Below, in pieces: positions 35,401 through 43,126 of a stretch of DNA of 64,000 nt; the stretch's first letter is position 1; the number at the start of each line of letters is the position of its first letter. Source of the DNA: Selenomonas sp. AE3005 (GTDB lineage Bacteria > Bacillota > Negativicutes > Selenomonadales > Selenomonadaceae); NCBI RefSeq assembly GCF_905233635.1, contig NZ_CAJODG010000003.1, forward strand, positions 12,599 through 76,598, given 5' to 3'. Below the pieces are notes generated by a model. It was not told the DNA's origin, ran no database searches, and saw nothing but the letters and a program-made list of their open reading frames with translations. A program made the translations under genes and the position numbers.

Positions 35401-35672
35401 ACATACTCATATTTCCAATCGGTAAAACGCCGCATCAGCTGCAGATAATCATAGCCGTAACCGTAAAGCCGGCCGTTGTCCGACATCATGTGATAGCCGT
35501 CCATCTGATAGAATCCCACACGTACTACCGGCCGGTCATGATAGTAATTGGCATCATCCTCCGCCTGTACCGGCAGCGCCAGCCACCAAAGGCAAACCAT
35601 CAGCAGCCATAAGCACAGCAGGCCCCATCTATATCTTTTTTTTGCCTTATATAACATCATTATCTGCACCAT
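32424..35672 (-). CDS. Hybrid sensor kinase with two periplasmic solute-binding domains
   Basis: A protein of about 1080 residues. After a signal/anchor (WGLLCLWLLMVCLWWLALPVQA) come two SBP_bac_3-type domains (about 45-275 and 290-510, VRVGFYQMDGYHMMSDNGRL and FKVALMPHAKPYAWFDSDGL), a membrane helix (about 530-552), a PAS-like segment, HisKA (FLSRISHEIRTPLNAIIGY), HATPase (NIVSNAVKFTPEGG, DTGVGM, GSGLGMAI) and a C-terminal receiver (LLLVEDNEMNREI, ILMDIQMPVLDG). BvgS/EvgS-like architecture: it probably senses a small molecule outside the membrane. No output regulator adjoins. The exact start (35672 or the ATGs 12-15 bases on) is uncertain. Confidence 0.88.
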   Translation of the reverse strand: MVQIMMLYKAKKRYRWGLLCLWLLMVCLWWLALPVQAEDDANYYHDRPVVRVGFYQMDGYHMMSDNGRLYGYGYDYLQLMRRFTDWKYEYVGYDKGWQEMFDMLDAGEIDLLTAVQKTPDREQKYVFSAVPMSTSSLLFTTLLDNDKYVPGDVSTYNGMRVGLLAGNKRPEEFAVFAAEQGFAYTPVYYASVAAEKAALENGEVDGIVTSSKRDMDGEKILELRNPQALFCITRPDKGWIIEEINKAQQKLNHTEPGWEASLTDRYYSDVVGRLMSLSPSGRSFLQELRHSDRVFKVALMPHAKPYAWFDSDGLPHGILPDIFKITAKNMGIKYEIVPVKTQAEYQQMIDSADIDIILGMSANFYEAEKKDYDLTHPILRASMVQVFMNEEDRKKGLIGVTSNVRRKLGMTSGLPANISPQVFDTPEQAVTALKGGHCGSVYMLSLSGQNFVYNDTSNRLRMAIVPGLPVDFRLGISGRLDHRFFEVISAATPTLGDVEVQEIINRYSELQPRPMTIEGLFYSHPIQFMIMAFFMLLLLGMMVITSIRNHAASQEEQRRRDIDAVMSYVCRLNETVVKVDLDSLTATEYHIDSEGNLSVDVIPHNVERYTHYLHPDDYAKFQPGGEYEQEMQTAFAEKRSYYCEVRKRDDSKDDGFCYYACQFQPILVNNRVDGFYFYRQDIDEMRRKELDQRKNLFDALENARHASAAKGDFLSRISHEIRTPLNAIIGYLTIGRQADNTEDRLRYAIEKSEIAAQHLLSLINDVLDLSSIEQGKLQLADEEFSLDEMLTEIKTIFNGQVEKKNITMVVDTEQVRHDSLIGDALRIKQVLMNIVSNAVKFTPEGGRIDIVVKQVMRPNNVFFTNFEITDTGVGMSSDYLDKIFKPFVQENAQVAKKYGGSGLGMAITQNLVKMMQGSIEVRSVLGKGSSFYVSIPLRGVETPVEDGEASAGEEHSFEGVRLLLVEDNEMNREISETILSQHGFVIDTAEDGQVAVDKFTAAPAGTYQAILMDIQMPVLDGYGATQAIRRSTHPEAGSIPIIAVTADVFTDDVARVMACGMNDYLSKPIDFNKLIIKLKKYI

Positions 35673-35704
35673 CCCTGCGTTTTTTTACTGTATAAGCCTT
35701 GCAA

Positions 35705-35775
35705 ACAACGACAAAAAAACAGACCGTCAAAAAAGAATTTATTATAGTTAAATTCTCTTCCGACGGTCTGTTTCC
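35705..35775 (-). terminator. Long nested terminator after the ABC-F gene
   Basis: AAACAGACCGTC (35717-35728) pairs with GACGGTCTGTTT (35762-35773), with a perfect inner stem AGAATTTA/TAAATTCT. On the minus strand seven Ts follow. Confidence 0.85.
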
Positions 35776-35795
35776 CTGCAAGAGCAGACAATGTA

Positions 35796-37352
35796 TTAAA
35801 TGATTTTTGTCGTCCAGCGTTCGATATTCCAAACAGAATCTACGAAGTCCTCATAGAACTCTGGTTCATGGGAAACCAAAAGGACAGTCCCCTTGTATTC
35901 CTTGATAGCGCGTTTCAGTTCTTTCTTGGCCTCAACATCCAAATGATTGGTCGGCTCGTCCAGTACCAGCAGGTTGACCGGCTTTTGCATGATTTTGCAC
36001 AGCCGGACTTTGGCCGCCTCACCGCCGGACAGGGCCAGCATTTTCGTCGTGATATGGTCATTCGTAAGGCCGCAGGAGGCCAGAGCCGCCCGTACCTCAA
36101 AATTCGTCATACCGGGATACTCCTGCCAGAGTTCCTCGAGCGCCGTATTGTTGTTGCCGGCCGCGCTTTCCTGCTCAAAGTAGCCTACACTGACAAATTC
36201 GCCGTGTTCGATATGGCCGCTGATGGGCTTTATCATGCCCAGCAAGGTTTTGAGCAGAGTGGACTTACCCAGGCCGTTAGTACCGCGAATGGCAATTTTC
36301 TTGCCGCGTTCCACCTGAATGTCCACGGGGCTGGTCAGCGCCGTGTCATAACCGAGCACCAGCCGTTTGGCCTCGATGACAAAACGGGACGGCGTACGGT
36401 CAGACTGGAAATTAAAATGCGGTTTCGGTTTTTCCTGCCGCTTGGTCAGGACTTCCATCTTATCAAGTTTCTTCTGCCGGCTGTTAGCCATGCCCCGGGT
36501 GGCCACCCTGGCCTTGTTGCGCTGAATGAAATCCTGTTCCTTTTTAATCTCAGCCTGCTGCCGCTCGTAAGCCGCCTCTTCCTGCTTGCGCTTTAAGGCC
36601 GCCATTTCCTCAAACTTTTCATAGCTGCCCGTATAGCGGTCGAGATGGAGATTATCCACATGATAAATCACATTAGTCACGGCATTGAGGAACGGCACAT
36701 CATGGGACACGAGGATAAAGGCGTTCTCGTAGCTTACCAGATAGTTTTTGAGCCAGTTGATATGCTCCACATCGAGGTAGTTGGTCGGCTCGTCCAAAAT
36801 CAAAATTTCCGGATTCTGCAGGAGCAGCTTGGTCAGGAGCACCTTGGTACGCTGACCGCCGGAAAGTTCATCGACCTTTTTATCAAGGCCGATATCCCGA
36901 AGGCCCAAACCGCCGGCCACTTCTTCAATGTGGGCATCAATGGTATAGTAACTGCCGGCCTCGAGCATATCCTGAATATCGCCCACATCACGCATGAGTA
37001 TATCCATTTCCTCCGGCGTGGCGTCGCCCATCTTGTCATAGGCGGCCAGCATTTCCTGTTCAGCCTGCACCATATCATCAAAGGCCGTGCGCAGCGTGTC
37101 GCGGATGGTCATACCCGGCTGCAGGACAGCGTGCTGGTCAAGATAGCCCACCTTTACGCGCCGCGCCCATTCCACGGTTCCGGCATCAGGTGTCAGCTGT
37201 CCGGTGATAATTGCGAGGAAAGTTGACTTGCCTTCACCATTGGCCCCCACGAGGGCCACATGTTCACCTTTCAGCAGACGGAAACTAACGTCCTCAAAAA
37301 TCTCCCGGCCGCCATAGCTGTGGGATAAATGGGAAACGTTTAAAATGCTCAT
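35796..37352 (-). CDS. ABC-F family ATPase (Uup/YdiF-like)
   Basis: A 518-residue soluble protein with two ABC domains and no membrane part, acting on ribosomes. Walker A motifs are GANGEGKST and GTNGLGKSTL, signatures ELSGGQRTKVLL and ALSGGEAAKVRL, each followed by LDEPTN(Y/H)LD. The charged linker (KKEQDFIQRNKARVATRGMANSRQKKL) is the P-site tRNA interaction motif region. ATG 37352 has AAGGAG 10 bases upstream; a longer frame runs into tRNA-Pro and is artefactual. The specific role (translation rescue or antibiotic protection) cannot be told. Confidence 0.92.
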   Translation of the reverse strand: MSILNVSHLSHSYGGREIFEDVSFRLLKGEHVALVGANGEGKSTFLAIITGQLTPDAGTVEWARRVKVGYLDQHAVLQPGMTIRDTLRTAFDDMVQAEQEMLAAYDKMGDATPEEMDILMRDVGDIQDMLEAGSYYTIDAHIEEVAGGLGLRDIGLDKKVDELSGGQRTKVLLTKLLLQNPEILILDEPTNYLDVEHINWLKNYLVSYENAFILVSHDVPFLNAVTNVIYHVDNLHLDRYTGSYEKFEEMAALKRKQEEAAYERQQAEIKKEQDFIQRNKARVATRGMANSRQKKLDKMEVLTKRQEKPKPHFNFQSDRTPSRFVIEAKRLVLGYDTALTSPVDIQVERGKKIAIRGTNGLGKSTLLKTLLGMIKPISGHIEHGEFVSVGYFEQESAAGNNNTALEELWQEYPGMTNFEVRAALASCGLTNDHITTKMLALSGGEAAKVRLCKIMQKPVNLLVLDEPTNHLDVEAKKELKRAIKEYKGTVLLVSHEPEFYEDFVDSVWNIERWTTKII

Positions 37353-37424
37353 CTTCGACATTCTCCTTACTACGTTTTTACGAAAAAAGAGCCGTTCCGA
37401 AGAACAGCTCTTGCATTTACTAAA

Positions 37425-37501
37425 TGGTCGGAACGACGGGATTTGAACCCACGACCTCTTCCACCCCAAGGAAGCGCGCTACCAAACTGCGCTACGTCCC
37501 G
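37425..37501 (-). tRNA. tRNA-Pro (GGG), CCA encoded
   Basis: 77 bases forming a full cloverleaf: acceptor CGGGACG/CGTTCCG, D-stem GCGC/GCGC, anticodon stem CTTCC/GGAAG with loop TTGGGGT (anticodon GGG), T-loop TTCAAAT, discriminator A and encoded CCA. Confidence 0.95.
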
Positions 37502-37570
37502 AACAAATAATATAATACTACATCAGGTGCCGCTTGTAAACCCCCATTTTTTAATTTTTTCGGTAATTTT

Positions 37571-39559
37571 TCAAAACATCCAGTTTATCCCCACGCGTCC
37601 GGTTATGCCGCGCTGTCTGCCCAGCCAGCCTGTGGCTGATACATCAAAGCTCAGCTTGTCATCGGCGTATGGCTTTATCACCCAGCCAAGTTCCAGCATA
37701 TAGCTGTCGCCTTGGATTGTGGGTGATTCCGTGCGTATGCCATCATAAACAGCATAGGCTGAGCCGTCAAATTCATGTTCCCATGCCAGCCCTGCGTAGG
37801 CCTTATTTTTTTCGTTAATGGCGTAGGTGTCCCTTATCCCCAGCCGCAGACGGTGGCTCTGGACGCTGCTGTTGTTATATTCCTGACCGTTTCGCAGGCG
37901 ATAATTTTCAGAGCCGTTAAACGTATAGAAGTATTTGCCGTAATAGGTGAATTTATGCCGGGGAGCCCAGCCAATTTCCCTGCCAATCCCCAGATGAATG
38001 CCGTAGTAAACACTGCTGGTATCATATTGCTCATGGGTCTTTTGCCCATTGAAGCGGTAATCATAGCTGGTGTAATCATTTTGCAGCCGGCCGCCGCGCA
38101 GGCTGGCTTCATAAAACCGCCCGTCCTTGTAAGTAGCACGGCACACCAAACCTAAGCCCAAATAACTGGTATCGCCCCAGCCATGCGTGCCATCGTCCAA
38201 ATACGAATCATAATTGCCCCTGCCGTATTCTACCACCGGCGCAATAAGAATCTGCCGTGCCGGTTCATTTATCTTCCGTGACAGACCCACCACCATGCTG
38301 TAGCCGCGCATATCCACATAGGAGCCTGTGGTGTGGCTCAGGGAGCTATGGGATGCGGCAAAGAACGGCGTGTATACCTGTGCCCCGGCAACCTGTGCGC
38401 TGTCCGCCGCCCCGCCGGCCAAAAAATCCGCGCCCCGATTGACAAATGTCGGCGTTTTATGCTGCACAAGATTCTTGGTCTGGGGATAGAGCTTACTGAC
38501 AGATGCCAGCTGCATGGTTACGGTATTGGCATCCGATTTCCGCACCACCAGCTCATACATCCTGCCGTTGATATCCCCCAGAGACATACCCGAATCACCA
38601 TGTATGCCTTTGTAGACTGTGCTGCTGCCGCTTGTCACCCCGGCGGTGTTGACCAGCAGTTTTACGCTGGAACCGATGGGCAGGCTGCCCGTCTGATTTA
38701 AAATGCCGGTGACAGTACTGCCGCTGATATCGACAGCTGTTCCTCCCGTCACCGTTATCATAGTATCCCCGGACACCGCTTCGACAGGCACATGGATATT
38801 GTAGACATTAAAACCGGCCAGTTCCCCCAGTTCCAGTCCCTTGACATAGGTATTCAGGCTGTTGTTCGTACCCATGACCGCACTGCGCGTGCGGTCAGCA
38901 TCATTAAACAGGGCAGCACCGTAAATTTTGGCCGTAGTCAAATCTGCATTGGCATAGATATTGACGGCATTATCATGCAGGCGTTCCCTTACATTTTCAG
39001 TGCCAGTCTTGCTTTCTGCGGCAATAACATAACCGTTAAGACTGCCGCCGTAGATATTGATGATATTGCCGCTGACCTCCCCGGACTTGGAATGACCAGC
39101 TATAACATTCATCGGCAGCTTATTGCTGGCAGAAGCTTTATTTATTACCAATTTATTGTAATGAGCGCTATCATGTATCTTTTGCGGATCATCATAAACC
39201 ACCCAGCCAGCATCACCGGTATCCACATTGACGATATTGTTGGTTACATTAACCCCCTCGCCATCATAATAGCCACCGTATATATCCACAAATGAGTCTG
39301 TCGAGTTCAGATTGACTGTACTTTCAGTCCCACCTGCCGGATTATACTCGCCGCCATAAACAGTTATCTGCTCACTGCCTGTACCTTTTATACGCAAATC
39401 CCGGTCACCTTGATGGTCACCTTCTTTAATCACGATAACGCGGTCATCTTCGATATCCGCCTGGGCAATGCCCATCCCCATAGGCCCCCAGACGCAGGCC
39501 GTCAACATAAGCATTGCCCCTGCCTTATGCAGTTTTCTTTCCCTTTTGGCGCTGCTCAT
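37571..39559 (-). CDS. Autotransporter with C-terminal outer-membrane beta-barrel
   Basis: A 662-residue protein: extended signal peptide (to about residue 34, ending IAQA), a passenger of beta-helix-like repeats with recurring YGG motifs (ITVYGGEYN, DIYGGYYDG, INIYGGSLNG), and a C-terminal autotransporter barrel (about 385-662) ending in phenylalanine (GRVGINWMF). It should be displayed on the outer membrane. ATG 39559 has GGAG 7 bases upstream and lies 11 bases after a double-glycine-leader peptide gene in the same operon, downstream of the ECF sigma factor and NHLM transporter. Co-expression with the exported peptides suggests a surface partner, but no interaction is provable from sequence. 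Confidence 0.85.
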   Translation of the reverse strand: MSSAKRERKLHKAGAMLMLTACVWGPMGMGIAQADIEDDRVIVIKEGDHQGDRDLRIKGTGSEQITVYGGEYNPAGGTESTVNLNSTDSFVDIYGGYYDGEGVNVTNNIVNVDTGDAGWVVYDDPQKIHDSAHYNKLVINKASASNKLPMNVIAGHSKSGEVSGNIINIYGGSLNGYVIAAESKTGTENVRERLHDNAVNIYANADLTTAKIYGAALFNDADRTRSAVMGTNNSLNTYVKGLELGELAGFNVYNIHVPVEAVSGDTMITVTGGTAVDISGSTVTGILNQTGSLPIGSSVKLLVNTAGVTSGSSTVYKGIHGDSGMSLGDINGRMYELVVRKSDANTVTMQLASVSKLYPQTKNLVQHKTPTFVNRGADFLAGGAADSAQVAGAQVYTPFFAASHSSLSHTTGSYVDMRGYSMVVGLSRKINEPARQILIAPVVEYGRGNYDSYLDDGTHGWGDTSYLGLGLVCRATYKDGRFYEASLRGGRLQNDYTSYDYRFNGQKTHEQYDTSSVYYGIHLGIGREIGWAPRHKFTYYGKYFYTFNGSENYRLRNGQEYNNSSVQSHRLRLGIRDTYAINEKNKAYAGLAWEHEFDGSAYAVYDGIRTESPTIQGDSYMLELGWVIKPYADDKLSFDVSATGWLGRQRGITGRVGINWMF

Positions 39560-39570
39560 GTCTATTCTCC

Positions 39571-39729
39571 TTACATGTTGATAACTACGGTAGAGCCGAT
39601 ATCCACCGGCTGTTTATTGTCCTTGACAACATTTTGTATTTCGACCTGTGCCCCTCCGGCCACGTCATCCATATTTTCACAGTCCAGTTCCTGCTTTTCC
39701 GGCTTTTTAACAGATTCTTTCTCTTTCAT
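39571..39729 (-). CDS. Double-glycine-leader peptide 5 (52 residues)
   Basis: A short gene with a GGGGGA site 6 bases before ATG 39729. The leader carries QELDCENMDDVAGG (residues 13-26), matching the (Q/N/L)EL-x4-(L/M)-x2-(V)-(A/S)GG pattern of peptides 1-4 in this cluster. The mature part would be 26 residues, AQVEIQNVVKDNKQPVDIGS onward, and its VDIGS-x-V-x-IN ending also occurs in peptide 2. It lacks the Asn/Gln module. It lies under the ECF-like promoter at 39778-39805 and 11 bases before the autotransporter. Confidence 0.8.
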   Translation of the reverse strand: MKEKESVKKPEKQELDCENMDDVAGGAQVEIQNVVKDNKQPVDIGSTVVINM

Positions 39730-39777
39730 GGTTATCCCCCTTTCAATCTTCTAACATTGCATTACTGCTTATTACTA

Positions 39778-39805
39778 CTTACGATTGAACCTGCTGGATA
39801 TTACC
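39778..39805 (-). promoter_or_regulatory. ECF-type promoter of peptide 5 and the autotransporter
   Basis: On the minus strand GGTAAT (39805-39800), 16-base spacer ending TTCAAT, CGTAAG (39783-39778). Same layout as the sites before peptides 3, 4 and 6. A TTACCAGT direct repeat overlaps it. Confidence 0.65.
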
Positions 39806-39828
39806 AGTTTTTACCAGTGTATAAAAAC

Positions 39829-40374
39829 TTATTCTTCGCCCAGAATTTTCCGCAGACTGCCCATAGCTCTAAAGAGAATAACACCAACATTGGCAGCAGA
39901 CACATCAAGCGTTTCCGCAATTTCTTTATTGCTCATTTCGCCCCAGAATTTCAGTTCAATAATCCGCTGCTCGCGTTCGCTAAGTTTTCCGAGCGCCATA
40001 AGCAGTTCACTTTTGCCTTCCTTGACCAGCAGCTGTCCTTCAGGGCGTTCCTTTTCGTCCACTGACGGTGAGAACACATCGTCCCACTCCACATTCTGCC
40101 GATGGCTTTGCCAACGGTAGTAATCCGTCAGGGTACGGGTGGCTATACGGGACAGCCAGGTGGCAAAAGACGCCTTGCTGCTGTCGAACTCCGCCAAATG
40201 CTCCACCATCTTGATAAATACATCGCTGACAATATCATCAGCGGTGGCGGCATTTTTCACCCGGGCGTAAATCAGATTATATATTTTCGGGAAAAAATGC
40301 TCATACAGTTCATCAAACGCCTCATCATCAGCCACAGCCTGCTGTGCGATGGCGTTCCAATTTTTTTCGTCCAT
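39829..40374 (-). CDS. ECF-family RNA polymerase sigma factor
   Basis: A 181-residue sigma-70 family protein with region 2 (DELYEHFFPKIYNLIYARV, ADDIVSDVFIKMVEH, ATWLSRIATRTLTDYYR) and region 4 (LSEREQRIIELKFWGEMSNKEIAETLDVSAANVGVILFRAM). No regions 1 or 3, so it is ECF-type. No anti-sigma gene is visible. AGGAG 6 bases before ATG. It lies 9 bases after the second NHLM ABC gene, in the same operon, and is the obvious candidate to read the shared promoters before the peptide genes (inference). Confidence 0.9.
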   Translation of the reverse strand: MDEKNWNAIAQQAVADDEAFDELYEHFFPKIYNLIYARVKNAATADDIVSDVFIKMVEHLAEFDSSKASFATWLSRIATRTLTDYYRWQSHRQNVEWDDVFSPSVDEKERPEGQLLVKEGKSELLMALGKLSEREQRIIELKFWGEMSNKEIAETLDVSAANVGVILFRAMGSLRKILGEE

Positions 40375-40383
40375 ACACTGCTC

Positions 40384-43113
40384 CTATGCTACCTGTCGTT
40401 TCACTAATTTGGTAAAGATACCATTCTGCGCTAAAAGTTCTTCATACGTGCCGCTTTCCACCAGCCTGCCTTTATCCATAACCAAAATCCTGTCACATTC
40501 ACGAATGGTTGACAGGCGGTGAGCAATCACCAGCCGGGTTGTTTTCAGCTTGTTGAGACTCTCCGTCACAATGGCCTGCGTGCGGTTGTCCAGCGCGCTG
40601 GTGGCCTCATCAAAAATCAAAATTGACGGCTTGCCGGCCAAAGCCCTGGCAATCATAATCCGCTGCCGCTGGCCGCCGGAAATATTGTTGGAACCTTCGC
40701 TGATTACCGTCTGCATGCCCATAGGCATTTCCCGGATATCTTCGGCAATACCGGCCGCCTCGGCGGCCACCCAGGCATCATCCTGGGTGAGCGGTGCCTG
40801 CCCCACAATATTGGTGAAGATATCTCCGCTCATCAGCTGGCCGTTTTGCAATACCACACCCATCTGGGAACGCACCGACGGCGGTGACAACTCAGCCAGG
40901 GACTGGCCGTCATAATAAATAGCGCCGCTTTTCGGCTGTTCAAAACCTAACAACAGCCGCACCAAAGTGGATTTACCGCAGCCGGAATGCCCCACAATGG
41001 CGACATTTTCGCCCGGTGCCACCTGAAAGCTCACATCCTGCAGCACATCTTTTTTCCCTTCCCCATAAGCGAAGGTCAGATGGCTGACTTCAATGGCCCC
41101 GGACAAGGGGTCAGCCTCCTGTTTATCCTCGGTGGTCTCCGGCACTTCCTCCAACAGCGGCCGCAGATTCTCGATATGCGGCTGAATGGTAAAGAAGGTG
41201 CCCACCAGGGGAATCACCGCATTAAGGGTGGCATTGAAGGAACTGAAGGCCGCCTCAAAGGCCATAAACTGGGCATAGCCAATCCCCTCCTTGACCAGCT
41301 GGCCGCCGCTGCCATCAGGCACCGTTTCCTGCATGCCGTAAACCACTATATAATATAGCAGCATGGTCAGGATAAAGGGCTGGGCTGCCGCAATAATGGT
41401 ATTATAATTGCCCTGCCAGCGCAGCGCCAGATTCCATTTCCACGTTTCCCCAAAAACCTTGCTCCATAGATGGTAGGCCTGCTCCTCCGCCCCGTGCACC
41501 CGAAACTTTCCCAGGCCGGAAAAAATCTGCTGCACCAGGCCGGCCTCGGCATTGTTGGCCGCGATGAGTTTGCGCTGAAAGCTCAGCACCCGCCTATAGA
41601 CAAAAGCCGTAATCAGGCACCAGACGAGCCAGATTACCATGGCCGCCGCCGTGAGCTTGACGCTGTACCAGCACATGAGGATAAGGCTCCAAAAAGAGAA
41701 CACCGTATTAAATACAGCGCCCACAAAATTACCGCTGACCACATCTTTTACGGCCTCAATGCCGCGCATACGGCTGGCCAGTTCTCCCGTGGTAAACTGA
41801 TGGAAAAACTTCAGCGGCAAGGTCAGGAGCCGTCCCCACAAGGCTGCCTCCACGGCCATATTCAGGTGGAGACTGATACGCATAACCGCCACTGTCCGAA
41901 TCATGGTCAGTGCCGCCATGGTAAAACTGGTTACCATCATCACCTGCGTGACCGTCACCAGCCCTTCCCTGTCCAGAATGGGCAGGATATCCTGAAAGAT
42001 TGTTTCCGTAATAACAGGGCTGACCAAAGGAATAAGCCCGGCAAAGAAACTTACCAGGAGGATTGTCCGATAGTCCGCCTTCCAGCACTGCTGAAACATA
42101 AAGCGCATTAAATCCATGATTTTGAGCTTGCGCCGGGGAAAACCTGCATAGCAGATAAAGGCGTCTTTATCCAATTGGGCAGCCTGCTCTGCGGTCAGAC
42201 GTATCCCCTGGGAATTTTTTCTCGTCACCAGCTTATATAGACCAGGACGCTCCGGAATAAGCGCCGCAATCTCCTTGTCCGCCCCATAGTAGGCAATGAA
42301 TACGCCCGTGTCATTTTTATGCCAGCCAGTCTCATCGAGCCGCACGAGCCGCAGCTGCACATTGGCCTTTTGCGCCAGCCGCCGCAGCAGGGACAGGGAA
42401 TCCAGCTTTTTGGCAATATCAGGAGATAAACTTATATCCGCCTCCGGCATGGACAAGGCTTTCATCACGAGTTTCAGAATAAAAATATTTTCTTCTACCG
42501 CCTTGCCACCCTGCTCGGTGCTGCTCTCCTCGTAATATATTTCGTCCTCACCCAGCAGGTTGCTGATGGCATTTTTCACCAGCCAGTTTTTCTGTCTGGC
42601 AATGATTTCCTGCCGCCGGCGCAGCCGCTTGTCCGCTGACAAAAAGCGCATGCCCTGCAGCATGGTAAAAATCTGCTGATGCCGCTTGAATTCTGTCAGC
42701 AATTCCTGCGTGCTGGCTGTCCCTGCCGGAAACATTTCCCCCTGTGGCCACAGGACGAGCATATCATCTCCCAGAGCCGCCAGCCGGTTGAGCCAGCTGA
42801 TTTTTCCGAGCGCCATAAACCAGGCCTGCATAAGCGGCTGCAATTCCTGCGGTGCCGTCCCGGCAAAAGTTTTTTCCGTCAGCAAGCTATCTGTCACAGC
42901 ATAAATGAGGATATCCATTTCGCCAAACTCGTCCATTGACGGAAAAATCGCCTGCCCGGCCTCAATTTTCAGCAAATACGCCTGCCGGTAATGGCGTTCG
43001 TCCCGGGTAACAGCATAAACTTCCACCTGTCCGGCTGTAAGCACCAGAAAACTATCTTCACTTGTCAGCTGCCAGCGCCGGCCTGCCTGTAATTCCATAC
43101 CATCACAACCCAC
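40384..43113 (-). CDS. NHLM-type export ABC transporter, second subunit (no peptidase)
   Basis: About 909 residues, matching the NHLM ABC2 type (TIGR03797 family by architecture): a long cytoplasmic N-terminal region (about 1-330) without C39 peptidase, a six-helix membrane domain (about 340-650) and an ATPase with GHSGCGKST, NISGGQRQRIMIARAL and LIFDEATSALD. It pairs with the peptidase-bearing transporter encoded 13 bases upstream. Start is GTG 43113 or ATG 43098; neither has a strong site. Expected function: energise export of leader peptides across the inner membrane. Confidence 0.9.
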   Translation of the reverse strand: MGCDGMELQAGRRWQLTSEDSFLVLTAGQVEVYAVTRDERHYRQAYLLKIEAGQAIFPSMDEFGEMDILIYAVTDSLLTEKTFAGTAPQELQPLMQAWFMALGKISWLNRLAALGDDMLVLWPQGEMFPAGTASTQELLTEFKRHQQIFTMLQGMRFLSADKRLRRRQEIIARQKNWLVKNAISNLLGEDEIYYEESSTEQGGKAVEENIFILKLVMKALSMPEADISLSPDIAKKLDSLSLLRRLAQKANVQLRLVRLDETGWHKNDTGVFIAYYGADKEIAALIPERPGLYKLVTRKNSQGIRLTAEQAAQLDKDAFICYAGFPRRKLKIMDLMRFMFQQCWKADYRTILLVSFFAGLIPLVSPVITETIFQDILPILDREGLVTVTQVMMVTSFTMAALTMIRTVAVMRISLHLNMAVEAALWGRLLTLPLKFFHQFTTGELASRMRGIEAVKDVVSGNFVGAVFNTVFSFWSLILMCWYSVKLTAAAMVIWLVWCLITAFVYRRVLSFQRKLIAANNAEAGLVQQIFSGLGKFRVHGAEEQAYHLWSKVFGETWKWNLALRWQGNYNTIIAAAQPFILTMLLYYIVVYGMQETVPDGSGGQLVKEGIGYAQFMAFEAAFSSFNATLNAVIPLVGTFFTIQPHIENLRPLLEEVPETTEDKQEADPLSGAIEVSHLTFAYGEGKKDVLQDVSFQVAPGENVAIVGHSGCGKSTLVRLLLGFEQPKSGAIYYDGQSLAELSPPSVRSQMGVVLQNGQLMSGDIFTNIVGQAPLTQDDAWVAAEAAGIAEDIREMPMGMQTVISEGSNNISGGQRQRIMIARALAGKPSILIFDEATSALDNRTQAIVTESLNKLKTTRLVIAHRLSTIRECDRILVMDKGRLVESGTYEELLAQNGIFTKLVKRQVA

Positions 43114-43126
43114 AATCTCTTATCTA

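Noticed and set aside
37353..37469. Longer N-terminus for the ABC-F protein
   Set aside because: The extension would be read through the tRNA-Pro gene and lacks a ribosome binding site.
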